Shown: positions 1-6,891 of the stretch, one piece after another
Layout: each line of letters opens with the position of its first letter
Position numbering within the stretch: position 1 is the first letter of the stretch
Assembly: GCA_963933885.1 (NCBI GenBank)
Contig: CAWVWF010000163.1
Span: 1 to 8,170, forward strand
Length of the DNA: 8,170 bases
Source of the DNA: CAWVWF01 sp963933885
GTDB lineage: Bacteria; Bacteroidota; Bacteroidia; Flavobacteriales_C; GCA-002722245
Reading direction: 5' to 3'
Program-made: the position numbers and the translations under genes
The notes under the pieces: generated by a model
Database searches by the model: none
The model's input: the letters and a program-made list of their open reading frames with translations, nothing else
Told to the model about the DNA's origin: nothing

Positions 1-181
1 GGAATCTAGACGTCTCTTATTATTTTCAATTGAATCAAAAGTTTGGATGATCAATATTTATGGCGAATAGCAGTCCGCTTTTTTGGACTATAAATCAGTA
101 ATGCATCGTGATTTACACAGAAGGCAATAGGATAGGATAGAGCCATTCTAGGTTATAGCCTTACCAAACTTATAAGCACAA
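1..181. other. Unassigned left edge, possible tail of a convergent + strand gene
   Basis: No gene is recognisable here. On the + strand one frame is open from base 2 to a TAG at 68-70 (22 codons, ending in the residues MINIYGE). This could be the end of a gene entering from the left, converging on the rplT operon. The opposite strand is also open over part of this stretch, so openness alone does not prove coding. Directly after the TAG lies a small inverted repeat, AGTCC at 72-76 and GGACT at 85-89, with a T-run in its loop. It could be a weak or decayed terminator. A short ATAGG tandem (127-140) is also present. No tRNA or promoter is evident. Confidence 0.25.
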
Positions 182-213
182 AAAAAGGGTTAGAAATTAA
201 TCTAACCCTTTTT
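182..213 (-). terminator. Rho-independent terminator of the thrS-infC-rpmI-rplT operon
   Basis: A perfect 13-bp inverted repeat (182-194 pairing with 201-213) surrounds a 6-base loop. The core is GGGTTAGA/TCTAACCC flanked by A5/T5. In the minus-strand transcript the stem is followed by a run of U, because the + strand reads A at 180-186. It begins about 18 bases after the rplT stop codon, exactly where the operon should end. The A/T flanks make it symmetrical, so it could also stop transcription arriving from the left on the + strand. Confidence 0.9.
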
Positions 214-231
214 AATATTGTTTTGAGTAAA

Positions 232-576
232 CTATTTTACTGCTTCAACAACAGCTTTGAAAGCCTCAGGATTGTTCATTGCTAAATCAGCAAGAACTTT
301 TCTGTTTAATTGGATTCCTTTAGTACTTACTTTACCCATGAATTCTGAGTAAGATAATCCATGAGCTCTAGATCCAGCGTTAATTCTCTGAATCCAAAGA
401 GCACGAAAAGATCTCTTTTTGTTTTTTCTGTCTCTGTACGCATACGAAAGAGCTTTTTCAACTGCATTCTTAGATACAGTCCAAACATTCTTTCTCCTAC
501 CAAAGTAACCTTTGGCAAGTTTCATGGTACTTTTTCTTCTAGCTCTTTTAGCTACACTGTTTACCGATCTTGGCAT
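232..576 (-). CDS. rplT: 50S ribosomal protein L20
   Basis: L20 is an early-assembling 23S rRNA-binding protein of the large subunit, essential for the first steps of 50S assembly and in several bacteria an autorepressor of its own operon. The 114-residue product is full length (family about 115-120). It begins MPRSVNSVAKRARRKS, the basic unstructured N-terminal extension that threads into rRNA. It contains the L20 signature at residues 54-70 (K-x3-R-A-L-W-I-Q-R-I-N-A-G-S-R). The ATG start at 576 is preceded by an A-rich stretch with no Shine-Dalgarno motif. It is the last gene of the translation operon, 107 bases after rpmI and followed by a strong terminator. The spacer contains a hairpin described separately. 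Confidence 0.98.
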   Translation of the reverse strand: MPRSVNSVAKRARRKSTMKLAKGYFGRRKNVWTVSKNAVEKALSYAYRDRKNKKRSFRALWIQRINAGSRAHGLSYSEFMGKVSTKGIQLNRKVLADLAMNNPEAFKAVVEAVK

Positions 577-591
577 AATTTTTAAGTTTTT

Positions 592-655
592 TGGTGCTTA
601 GTGGTCTTTCAACGCTTTTAACTAATCACCAGGTTCAACAATCAACCGATTGATT
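592..655 (-). promoter_or_regulatory. Structured rpmI-rplT spacer, candidate regulatory hairpins
   Basis: This 107-base spacer is the only long non-coding gap inside the operon, and two stem-loops can be read in the transcript. The larger pairs 627-631 with 592-596 (UGGUG/CACCA) and 621-625 with 598-602 (UUAGU/ACUAA), separated by a single A.G mismatch, with an 18-base loop. Its base lies 15 nt before the rplT ATG. The smaller, at 640-655, is a 6-bp stem AAUCAA/UUGAUU with a tetraloop. L20 is known to repress its own expression by binding mRNA structures that mimic its 23S site in Escherichia coli and Bacillus. Whether these hairpins do that is inference, and I do not recognise a named RNA family. 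They could also be a ribosome standby site, an RNA-processing site or chance. Confidence 0.35.
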
Positions 656-683
656 TCTGTAATAATTCAAATTCTGGCACTAA

Positions 684-884
684 CTATTTTCCAATAGTTA
701 ACATCGATTTAACTGAACCTGCATTAGTCTTGTGAACTAATCCTGTTTTAGTTAAGTTACGCTTTTGCTTAGTCCCTTTCTTAGTTAAGATGTGAGACTT
801 AAAAGCATGCTTTCTTTTGATCTTTCCAGATCCGGTAAGCTTGAATCTCTTCTTCGCACCGGATTTTACCTTCATTTTAGGCAT
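684..884 (-). CDS. rpmI: 50S ribosomal protein L35
   Basis: L35 is a small, very basic component of the large ribosomal subunit. The 66-residue product matches the family's usual 64-66 residues. It starts MPKMKVKSGAKKRFKLTGSG, which contains the L35 signature (M4-K-V-K-S-G-A-K-K-R-F-K15), followed by GKIKRKHAFKSHILTKK, the conserved middle block. The ATG is at 884, with no Shine-Dalgarno motif. It sits 29 bases after infC and 107 bases before rplT, in the widespread infC-rpmI-rplT order. The short infC gap means it is certainly on the same transcript. The C-terminal third is the variable part of the family and is unremarkable here. Confidence 0.98.
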   Translation of the reverse strand: MPKMKVKSGAKKRFKLTGSGKIKRKHAFKSHILTKKGTKQKRNLTKTGLVHKTNAGSVKSMLTIGK

Positions 885-913
885 AACGCTATATTAATTA
901 AATAAACAATAAA

Positions 914-1468
914 TTACTTTTTCACTTTTGGAGAAATGATCATATTCATCTTCTTTCCCTCCATTTTTGGCAATAATTCTACTTTACCAATTTCCTCAAG
1001 TTCTTGAGCAAATTTTAATAAAAGAATTTCACCTCTATCTTTAAAAACAATAGTCCTTCCTTTAAAGAAAACGTAAGCCTTAACTTTCGATCCTTCTTCT
1101 AAGAATTTCTTAGCGTGATTAAGTTTAAAGTTAAAATCGTGATCATCCGTGTTAGGACCAAAACGAATCTCTTTAATAACAACCTTTACAGTTTTGTTCT
1201 TAATCTCTTTTTGTTTCTTTTTTTGCTGATATAAAAACTTTTTATAATCACAAATCTTACAAACGGGTGGAGCTGCTTTCGGCGAAATTTCCACTAGATC
1301 TAGTCCTAAATCTTCAGCGATTTTTAAAGCCGCAGGAGTATCATGTACACCTTGCTCAACATTATCACCAACTAAACGAACCTCAGGTACACGAATTTTA
1401 TCGTTTATCCTGTGTGGATCTTCTTTTTTGAAAGGTCTTCTACCTCTATTACCTCTTCTAGGATTCAT
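914..1468 (-). CDS. infC: Translation initiation factor IF-3
   Basis: IF-3 binds the 30S subunit, keeps it apart from 50S and checks start-codon and initiator-tRNA pairing. The 184-residue protein has both domains. The N-terminal domain (about 19-85) begins HRINDKIRVPEVRLVGDN and ends in the conserved PPVCKICDYKKFLYQQKKK leading into the lysine-rich linker. The C-terminal domain (about 93-182) contains KEIRFGPNTDDHDF, FLEEGSKVKAYVFFKGR and the terminal MNMIISPK block. A basic, Arg-rich tail (residues 1-15) precedes the N domain. The start used here is a plain ATG at 1468, unlike the AUU start through which E. coli infC is discriminated by IF-3, so that feedback is not evident. It begins 13 bases after the thrS stop, so no infC leader can exist there. 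Confidence 0.98.
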   Translation of the reverse strand: MNPRRGNRGRRPFKKEDPHRINDKIRVPEVRLVGDNVEQGVHDTPAALKIAEDLGLDLVEISPKAAPPVCKICDYKKFLYQQKKKQKEIKNKTVKVVIKEIRFGPNTDDHDFNFKLNHAKKFLEEGSKVKAYVFFKGRTIVFKDRGEILLLKFAQELEEIGKVELLPKMEGKKMNMIISPKVKK

Positions 1469-1481
1469 TAATTATAATTAG

Positions 1482-3419
1482 TTATACATTTATTACTTTC
1501 TCAACTTCTTTGTTGATGTGTTCGATGAAATCAGCATTAGTCATTTCTCCTAATTCTCCTTCACCATGTTTTCTTGCGGCAACAGTCCCATTTTCAACCT
1601 CTTTCTCTCCTAAGATGATCATGTAAGGTGTTTTTTTCATCTCCGTATCACGGATTTTTTTACCAACAGTCTCACTTCTATCGTCCACAAGGGCGCGAAT
1701 ATCGGAATTATTTAGGAGATATGAAAGTTCTTGAGCCGCCTCATTGAATTTATCACTAACAGGAAGTATTGCAACTTGCTCTGGAGCTAGCCATAATGGG
1801 AACTTCCCAGCAACGTGTTCAATTAAAATTGCACAAAATCTTTCTAAAGATCCGAAAGGAGCACGGTGAATCATTACCGGACGATGTTTTTTGTCATCAT
1901 TTCCTTTGTATTCTAGCTCAAATCTCTCTGGTAAATTGTAATCTACCTGAATTGTTCCAAGTTGCCATTTTCTTCCAATAGCATCTTTAACCATGAAATC
2001 TAGTTTAGGACCGTAAAAGGCCGCTTCACCATATTCAACAACTGTATTTAAACCTTTCTTAGCTGCTGATTTGATAATCGCATCTTCAGCTAATTTCCAG
2101 TTTTCGTCAGAACCGATATATTTTTCTTTATTCTCTGGATCTCTTAATGAAACTTGAGCAACGTAATCATTGAATCCAAATACTCTAAATACGTATTGAA
2201 CTAGTTCGATTACTTTTTCAAATTCTTCATGTAATTGATCTGGCCTACAGAAGATATGTGCATCATCTTGAGTAAATCCTCTTACACGCGTTAAACCGTG
2301 TAATTCTCCACTTTGCTCATATCTATATACAGTACCAAATTCAGCATATCTTACTGGTAAATCTTTATAAGATTTAGGTATTGCTTTGAAAATCTCACAG
2401 TGGTGAGGACAGTTCATTGGTTTCAATAAAAACTCTTCACCATCAGCTGGAGTAGTTATTGGTTGAAATGAATCAGCTCCGTATTTTTCGTAATGCCCAC
2501 TACATACATATAACTCTTTGTTTCCTATATGAGGAGTGATAACAGGAAGGTATCCTGCTTTCTTTTGAGCATTCTTTAAGAATCCTTCTAAACGTTCTCT
2601 TAATTGAGCTCCTTTAGGTAACCATAATGGTAAGCCTTGACCAACTCTTTGAGAGAATGTAAATAATTCTAATTCTTTTCCTAATTTTCTATGGTCACGC
2701 TTTTTTGCTTCTTCAAGCATTACTAAGTATTCCTTAAGCTCTTTAGCTTTTGGGAAAGATACTCCGTATAAACGTGTTAACTGTGGACGAGTCTCATCTC
2801 CTCTCCAATAAGCACCAGCAGTACTCATTACTTTTACAGCTTTGATTACACCTGTGTTTGGTATATGAGGTCCTCTACATAAATCTGTAAAACCTCCTTG
2901 AGTATAAAAAGTAATTGTACCATCATCTAAACCTTCAAGAAGTTCTAGTTTGTACTCATCATCTTTCTCAGTGAAATAGGATACAGCGTCTGCTTTGCTA
3001 ATTTCTTTTCTTTCAAAACTATTTTTCTGACGAGCAAGCTCAATCATTTTGTCTTCAATCTTCTTGAAGTCTGCTTCAGAAATAGTTTTTCCACCTAAAT
3101 CTATATCGTAATAGAAACCAACTTCAATAGCAGGTCCGATTGCGAATTTAGTATCAGGGTAAAAGTGTTGGATTGCTTCAGCCATTAAATGGGCAGAAGA
3201 ATGCCACATAGTTTCCTTACCTTTTTCGTCGTTCCAGGTTAATAATTTCACAAGAGAACTTTCAGTAATTGGTCTGTTTGAATCCCAAACTTCACCATTA
3301 ACTTCAGCAGATAATACATTTCTTGCTAAACCTTCACTAATACTCAATGCTATTCCATGTGCAGAAATACCAGATTCGTATTCGCGAACACTCCCATCAG
3401 GTAAGGTAATATTAATCAT
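1482..3419 (-). CDS. thrS: Threonine-tRNA ligase (ThrRS)
   Basis: Class II aminoacyl-tRNA synthetase that charges tRNA-Thr with threonine in the cytosol, with an editing site that removes mischarged serine. The 645-residue product is full length (E. coli 642). Domains in order: TGS (about 1-62); editing domain with the HxxxH motif H73/H77 and C181/H185 (TDLCRGPHIP); catalytic core (about 245-535) with the zinc ligands C337 (MNCPHH), H388 (QDDAHIF) and H518 (MIHRAPFGSLERF, motif 3), and motif 2 around R366-R380; anticodon-binding domain from about 540 (PLWLAPEQVAILPVS). All key residues seen in the E. coli enzyme are present. The ATG at 3419 follows an A-rich region, about 25 bases downstream of a -7-like element. 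It is the first gene of the operon. The short leader leaves no room for a T-box, a device of Gram-positive bacteria anyway. Confidence 0.99.
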   Translation of the reverse strand: MINITLPDGSVREYESGISAHGIALSISEGLARNVLSAEVNGEVWDSNRPITESSLVKLLTWNDEKGKETMWHSSAHLMAEAIQHFYPDTKFAIGPAIEVGFYYDIDLGGKTISEADFKKIEDKMIELARQKNSFERKEISKADAVSYFTEKDDEYKLELLEGLDDGTITFYTQGGFTDLCRGPHIPNTGVIKAVKVMSTAGAYWRGDETRPQLTRLYGVSFPKAKELKEYLVMLEEAKKRDHRKLGKELELFTFSQRVGQGLPLWLPKGAQLRERLEGFLKNAQKKAGYLPVITPHIGNKELYVCSGHYEKYGADSFQPITTPADGEEFLLKPMNCPHHCEIFKAIPKSYKDLPVRYAEFGTVYRYEQSGELHGLTRVRGFTQDDAHIFCRPDQLHEEFEKVIELVQYVFRVFGFNDYVAQVSLRDPENKEKYIGSDENWKLAEDAIIKSAAKKGLNTVVEYGEAAFYGPKLDFMVKDAIGRKWQLGTIQVDYNLPERFELEYKGNDDKKHRPVMIHRAPFGSLERFCAILIEHVAGKFPLWLAPEQVAILPVSDKFNEAAQELSYLLNNSDIRALVDDRSETVGKKIRDTEMKKTPYMIILGEKEVENGTVAARKHGEGELGEMTNADFIEHINKEVEKVINV

Positions 3420-3444
3420 TTTTACACTTTTTAATTACAATGTG

Positions 3445-3452
3445 CAAAATTA
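3445..3452 (-). promoter_or_regulatory. Putative Bacteroidota-type promoter (-7 element) of thrS operon
   Basis: Read on the minus strand these bases are TAATTTTG, an exact match to the TAnnTTTG -7 consensus described for Bacteroidota primary sigma factors. A transcript starting about 6-8 bases downstream would have a leader of roughly 20 nt before the thrS ATG. The matching -33 TTG is not convincing at the expected 19-21 base spacing, so the call rests on the -7 box and its placement in the 85-base gap between the sulfotransferase stop and thrS. Confidence 0.6.
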
Positions 3453-3504
3453 CTAATTAATAGTTGAATGGAAGAGGCTTTATTGACTTTTGAAATTAAA
3501 AACT

Positions 3505-4398
3505 TTAAACAATCCAGTGTGAGATATCGGGCTTGATGATATTATCTAGCTTTTTAATTTCAGGATTGAATTCCTGCTCAAGAGTTTGTTTAGTTGCTGG
3601 GTTTAATTTGGATCTATTAGTAACCTCTAAGTTTCCGAAATAAATTTTGTCCACTAACTTTTTACGTAGACTTTTAAAAGGAATTAAGAATCTGAAAATT
3701 GCTATCTGACTTTTACCTGCTTTCTTAATAAAGTGATTTATCTTTTTGGATTTTACAGACTTGTTTTCATTCTGTTTTGTAAAATCATAATTCTCAAAAT
3801 GAGAAAGACTTAAAAACGATTCTAATTCTTGAAGAAAAAGAGCAGGATTGTTCTTTAAGTTTTCTTGTAAACCAACCCATATGTTTTCAGGACCTAGTTC
3901 ATCTTGGAATTTCTGAACACGAGGGTAATATGATGCAGTGTCTTTATAGAACACAGTTCTAGGCGGGTCTACATCTTTCGGGAGGTTCTTTCCTGTTTTC
4001 CTTTGTTCTTCAAGTTCTAAGGCATTTTCAAATGATAAAACATCTTCATTTGCATCAACAATATTCTGACTATGTAATGAATATGCTACTTCAGTTGGAT
4101 TTCTTAAAAGAATAACTATTTTGGGTTTTATCCCTAAAGCTTTTAATTCTTCAAAAATTGTATCAGAATACAAATACCAAACTGAAGCATCTCCATTTAA
4201 TCCTCTATTAGAAAAGTAGCTTTGATAATTTTCAATTGTTGGTCGTTCAGCTGTATATTGTAAATCTTTTCCGAAATAATGAATTTCTTTCGGGCTTGTA
4301 TTCACATCGGGATGCTGTGAGATATAATAATGTAAAGAAGTTGTCCCGCATTTAGGAGCTCCAACAATTAAGAAGTGTGGAAGTAAATCTTTATTCAT
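3505..4398 (-). CDS. PAPS-dependent sulfotransferase domain protein
   Basis: Predicted cytosolic or membrane-associated enzyme transferring sulfate from 3'-phosphoadenylyl sulfate to a hydroxyl or amino group, here probably of a glycan. The 5'-phosphosulfate loop is VGAPKCGTTSL (residues 12-22; K16 and T19/T20 contact the donor). SPKEIHYF (35-42) resembles the heparan-sulfate sulfotransferase segment whose glutamate (here E38) is the catalytic base. The 3'-phosphate motif is VILLRNPTEVAYSLH (95-109; R99 and S107). GDASVWYLY (69-77) fits the family's inner strand. A basic region (KSVKSKKINHFIKK) lies towards the C-terminus. The ATG at 4398 is chosen because it overlaps the flippase stop as TAATG; a longer frame back to a TTG at 4461 would overlap the flippase by 64 bases and add nothing homologous. 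Length 297. The acceptor is unknown. The fold call is secure, the glycan substrate is inferred from the neighbours. Confidence 0.9.
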   Translation of the reverse strand: MNKDLLPHFLIVGAPKCGTTSLHYYISQHPDVNTSPKEIHYFGKDLQYTAERPTIENYQSYFSNRGLNGDASVWYLYSDTIFEELKALGIKPKIVILLRNPTEVAYSLHSQNIVDANEDVLSFENALELEEQRKTGKNLPKDVDPPRTVFYKDTASYYPRVQKFQDELGPENIWVGLQENLKNNPALFLQELESFLSLSHFENYDFTKQNENKSVKSKKINHFIKKAGKSQIAIFRFLIPFKSLRKKLVDKIYFGNLEVTNRSKLNPATKQTLEQEFNPEIKKLDNIIKPDISHWIV

Positions 4399-5675
4399 TA
4401 AAATATGGTTGGATTTAAACCTGTTTTTCGTTGCACAAAAATAAGCATTAAAACGTTCCAAACAATCATTGCAACTGCAGTTGATATTGCAGCACCTTCA
4501 ATTCCGTATATAGGGAGAAGTAGGTAGTTTAAAATAACGTTAATAATAATACTAGCAATTATACTTGTAATTGCAAGCTTCTCTAACTTCGCCATTGTTA
4601 AAATATAACCAACTGAACCTGTAGCAACATTAATTAATTGACCTATGATTAATATGACCATACTTGTATATCCAAGCGCATAGTTTTCAGTTTCCTTTCC
4701 GAATAAACTAAGTAAATGTTTTCCTAATACTATTATAACAATGGAAATAAGAGCACTTACCAAAAATGCTTTTCTAATATTAGGTTTTAATAAAACCTCT
4801 AGCTTATTTGTTTCTTCATGGTTGTTAAAGTGTTTAGCAATTAATGGAACCATCACCGAGTTGATAATCACTAATCCAAAAGCTGAAAATGCTGCGAATT
4901 TAAAAGCAATAATATATACTGCGGTATCCGACGCTGTTAAATGTTTACTGATCATTACAACATCGATTCTTTCATTTATCGTGTATAATAAACCGATTGG
5001 TAATAGTGCTAGAGCTTGTTTAAACCATTGAGGCTTGTCTATTTTTTTAGAAGGTGTAGGAAGATTCTTTTTTGATTGAATCGCTGAAGGAATAATTAAG
5101 ACTCCAAGGGTGATGAGTAATGTAATGAGTAAATGATATGCTTTGGTTTCGAAAGCAGTAAAGTAAAATATAGTACAAACTAAAAGTAAAGTTAAAGGGC
5201 GAAATAAAACTTCAGGAAGGATAGACCAATATACTTTGTTTTGACCTTGTAATAAGGCCCTGTAGTAGGTGAGTAGCGCGTAAATTGGGAGCAGTAACAA
5301 TGCAGTATATAAACCGGAGAAATCTGTTAAACCATTTACCCAGTTTAAATTTAAAACGCCGTAACTCCATATTCCTGCAAAACAAATACTACCAATCGCT
5401 ATTGTAGAAAGTGCCTGGTAATTGTATTGTTTAAGTGATGTTTTATTTAGTTTAACAGCTTCTCTTTGAATTAGGGACTGATACCCTAATGGAATAACAA
5501 CCATTCCTAAGGTAATGATAGCGTTATAGTATTGAAAGAAACCTACTTCTTCTAATGATAGTATTTTAGTAATAAACCAATTGAAAATAAAACTTAACCC
5601 AAGTCCAAAAGCAAAAATTCCAGCAGTTCCTGCTAGTAGTTTATTTAGAGCTGATATTTTTTTTAGTTTATTCAA
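4398..5675 (-). CDS. Wzx/MOP-superfamily polysaccharide flippase
   Basis: Integral membrane protein predicted to move lipid-linked oligosaccharides across the inner membrane, as in O-antigen, capsule or exopolysaccharide assembly. The 425 residues are very hydrophobic, with about 12 membrane segments (roughly 14-38, 46-68, 88-110, 121-141, 157-175, 181-199, 221-241, 252-274, 303-325, 336-358, 366-388, 393-414), within the family's 400-500 residues. The N-terminal pattern LSFIFNWFITKIL-EEVGFFQYYNA and the C-terminal LLLPIYGIEGAAISTAVA are typical of Polysacc_synt/MATE-like exporters. The start is TTG at 5675, abutting the stop of the glycosyltransferase. An upstream extension is blocked by that in-frame TAA, and the next ATG (codon 58) would delete the first membrane helix. 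Translational coupling with both neighbours is likely. The transported glycan is not determinable, and a teichoic or lipid substrate is a less likely alternative. Confidence 0.88.
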   Translation of the reverse strand: MNKLKKISALNKLLAGTAGIFAFGLGLSFIFNWFITKILSLEEVGFFQYYNAIITLGMVVIPLGYQSLIQREAVKLNKTSLKQYNYQALSTIAIGSICFAGIWSYGVLNLNWVNGLTDFSGLYTALLLLPIYALLTYYRALLQGQNKVYWSILPEVLFRPLTLLLVCTIFYFTAFETKAYHLLITLLITLGVLIIPSAIQSKKNLPTPSKKIDKPQWFKQALALLPIGLLYTINERIDVVMISKHLTASDTAVYIIAFKFAAFSAFGLVIINSVMVPLIAKHFNNHEETNKLEVLLKPNIRKAFLVSALISIVIIVLGKHLLSLFGKETENYALGYTSMVILIIGQLINVATGSVGYILTMAKLEKLAITSIIASIIINVILNYLLLPIYGIEGAAISTAVAMIVWNVLMLIFVQRKTGLNPTIF

Positions 5676-6818
5676 TTAGATAGATCTATAAATATCATCG
5701 AATTCTTTTCCAATTTTATCTAAACTGAAATTATCAATTGCAAATTGTCTGATTGTGTTTTTATCCCAACTTTTCTTAATCGTAAAGTCCATTGCTTCTA
5801 AAAGCTCTTGTTCGTTTTTAGATTGAATTAAAACTCCATTAGTTTTATTTATGATTTCACTAATTCCTCCAACATTTGTAGATATTACGGGAACGCCACA
5901 AGCAAAGCTTTCAACGATTACACATGGAAGGTTTTCGTAATTACTAAACAGAATTAAACCATAAGATCTATTAAGATGATCTGACAATACATCTGCGGGA
6001 ACTCGACCAATTAAATTTACTTTATTTGATAGATTCAATTGTTTGATTTCAGATCTAATCTCTGCTTCATCATTACCACCACCAGCGATCGTTAATTCAA
6101 CATTATGATTTGATTTAGAGAATTTATCAAAAGCTTTAATAATACCCGATATGTTTTTCTGATCATTTTCCAAATCAGCAATAACCATAAATTGGTTTGG
6201 AGTAGTAGGGGCGAAAAGGAATTTATCTGTATCAACTACATTTCTTATAACCTTATGTTTTTTACCTAAACCTTTTTCAATTAAAGCCTTCTCGAGATCT
6301 GTGCTAACAGGTAAAAGGTATTCCGCATTATTTGCGATGTTAGGTATGAAAAACTTTAATTTCTTACTGTTTTCATAACGACCATCAAGATTAGTATATC
6401 CTGTCCAATGTTCTGTTATTACATAGGGGATAGTCCTTTTATTTTTCCAGTTCAAACCAACAACCCCAACAGGGTCCATTACATTGCAATGAACGATATC
6501 TGGTTTGAAGCCTTTTTTAGTTAGTTGCTCTAGTCCCTGATCGTAAGTATTTAATAATCTCTTAAATTTTAAATAAGTACTAATTAAGGGAAGTGATGTT
6601 TTTACTTTTGGATAAGAAATAATCATCTCTTGAATTCCATTGTTGTCAAATTCGTCAATCTTAATATCTCTAATGTTATCGTCTCTTTTTGCAATTAAAA
6701 CTTTAACATTATTATACTTAGAAGCAGCAATAGCATGCCGTCTAACAAAGATTCCTAAAGTAGGATCTTCTTCGTTAGGGTACCAACTAGATATAAACAA
6801 TATGTTCTTTTTATTCAC
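5676..6818 (-). CDS. GT4-family glycosyltransferase
   Basis: Predicted cytosolic, membrane-associated retaining transferase of the GT-B fold that adds a sugar from a nucleotide-sugar donor to a growing glycan. The 380 residues fit family GT4. The N-terminal Rossmann domain starts NILFISSWYPNEEDPTLGIF and includes PDIVHCNVMDPVGVVG and VITEHWTGY. The C-terminal domain includes VADLENDQKNISGIIKAF (with the phosphate-contacting K221), ELTIAGGG and IGRVPADVL. It also has the EX7E donor-site motif E295-NLPCVIV-E303 followed by SFACGVPVISTNVGG. No membrane segment or signal peptide is seen. The start is GTG at 6818; an ATG overlapping it is in another frame and reads straight into TGA, and no in-frame ATG lies between it and the upstream TAA. 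It heads a three-gene run with flippase and sulfotransferase. No perfect promoter was found in the 73-base upstream gap; TATAATTTG at 6865-6873 is one base off the -7 consensus spacing. Confidence 0.9.
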   Translation of the reverse strand: MNKKNILFISSWYPNEEDPTLGIFVRRHAIAASKYNNVKVLIAKRDDNIRDIKIDEFDNNGIQEMIISYPKVKTSLPLISTYLKFKRLLNTYDQGLEQLTKKGFKPDIVHCNVMDPVGVVGLNWKNKRTIPYVITEHWTGYTNLDGRYENSKKLKFFIPNIANNAEYLLPVSTDLEKALIEKGLGKKHKVIRNVVDTDKFLFAPTTPNQFMVIADLENDQKNISGIIKAFDKFSKSNHNVELTIAGGGNDEAEIRSEIKQLNLSNKVNLIGRVPADVLSDHLNRSYGLILFSNYENLPCVIVESFACGVPVISTNVGGISEIINKTNGVLIQSKNEQELLEAMDFTIKKSWDKNTIRQFAIDNFSLDKIGKEFDDIYRSI

Positions 6819-6890
6819 ATTGTAAATATACTTGAAAGATTACGCTTAGCTAAATCAAATACTACAAATTATAAGAGAAGATATGTGAAT
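6813..6890. repeat. 8-bp inverted repeat bracketing the glycosyltransferase upstream gap
   Basis: ATTCACAT at 6813-6820 and ATGTGAAT at 6883-6890 are perfect reverse complements 62 bases apart. One arm overlaps the GTG start of the glycosyltransferase and the other sits just after the stop of the jelly-roll gene. In RNA they could form a long-range stem covering the start codon; as DNA they could be operator half-sites. An 8-bp match in AT-rich sequence may equally be chance. No clear rho-independent terminator is visible in this gap. Confidence 0.2.
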
Positions 6891-6891
6891 G

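Noticed and set aside
327..518. 63-codon minus-strand frame inside rplT
   Set aside because: An out-of-frame shadow of L20, whose own frame is certain.
3420..3504. T-box or other amino-acid-responsive leader before thrS
   Set aside because: The gap is only 85 bases with no specifier stem or antiterminator, and a -7 element leaves about 20 nt of leader.
4399..4461. N-terminal extension of the sulfotransferase by 21 residues to a TTG
   Set aside because: It lies wholly within the flippase coding region, lacks family similarity, and the ATG at 4398 overlaps the flippase stop in the standard TAATG form with the PAPS loop at the usual distance.
4741..5031. Plus-strand open frame of 96 codons, and similar ones at 361-585, 1769-1981, 6640-6825 and 6944-7222
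   Set aside because: Each lies antisense to a well-supported gene, has no recognisable motif and no upstream signal.
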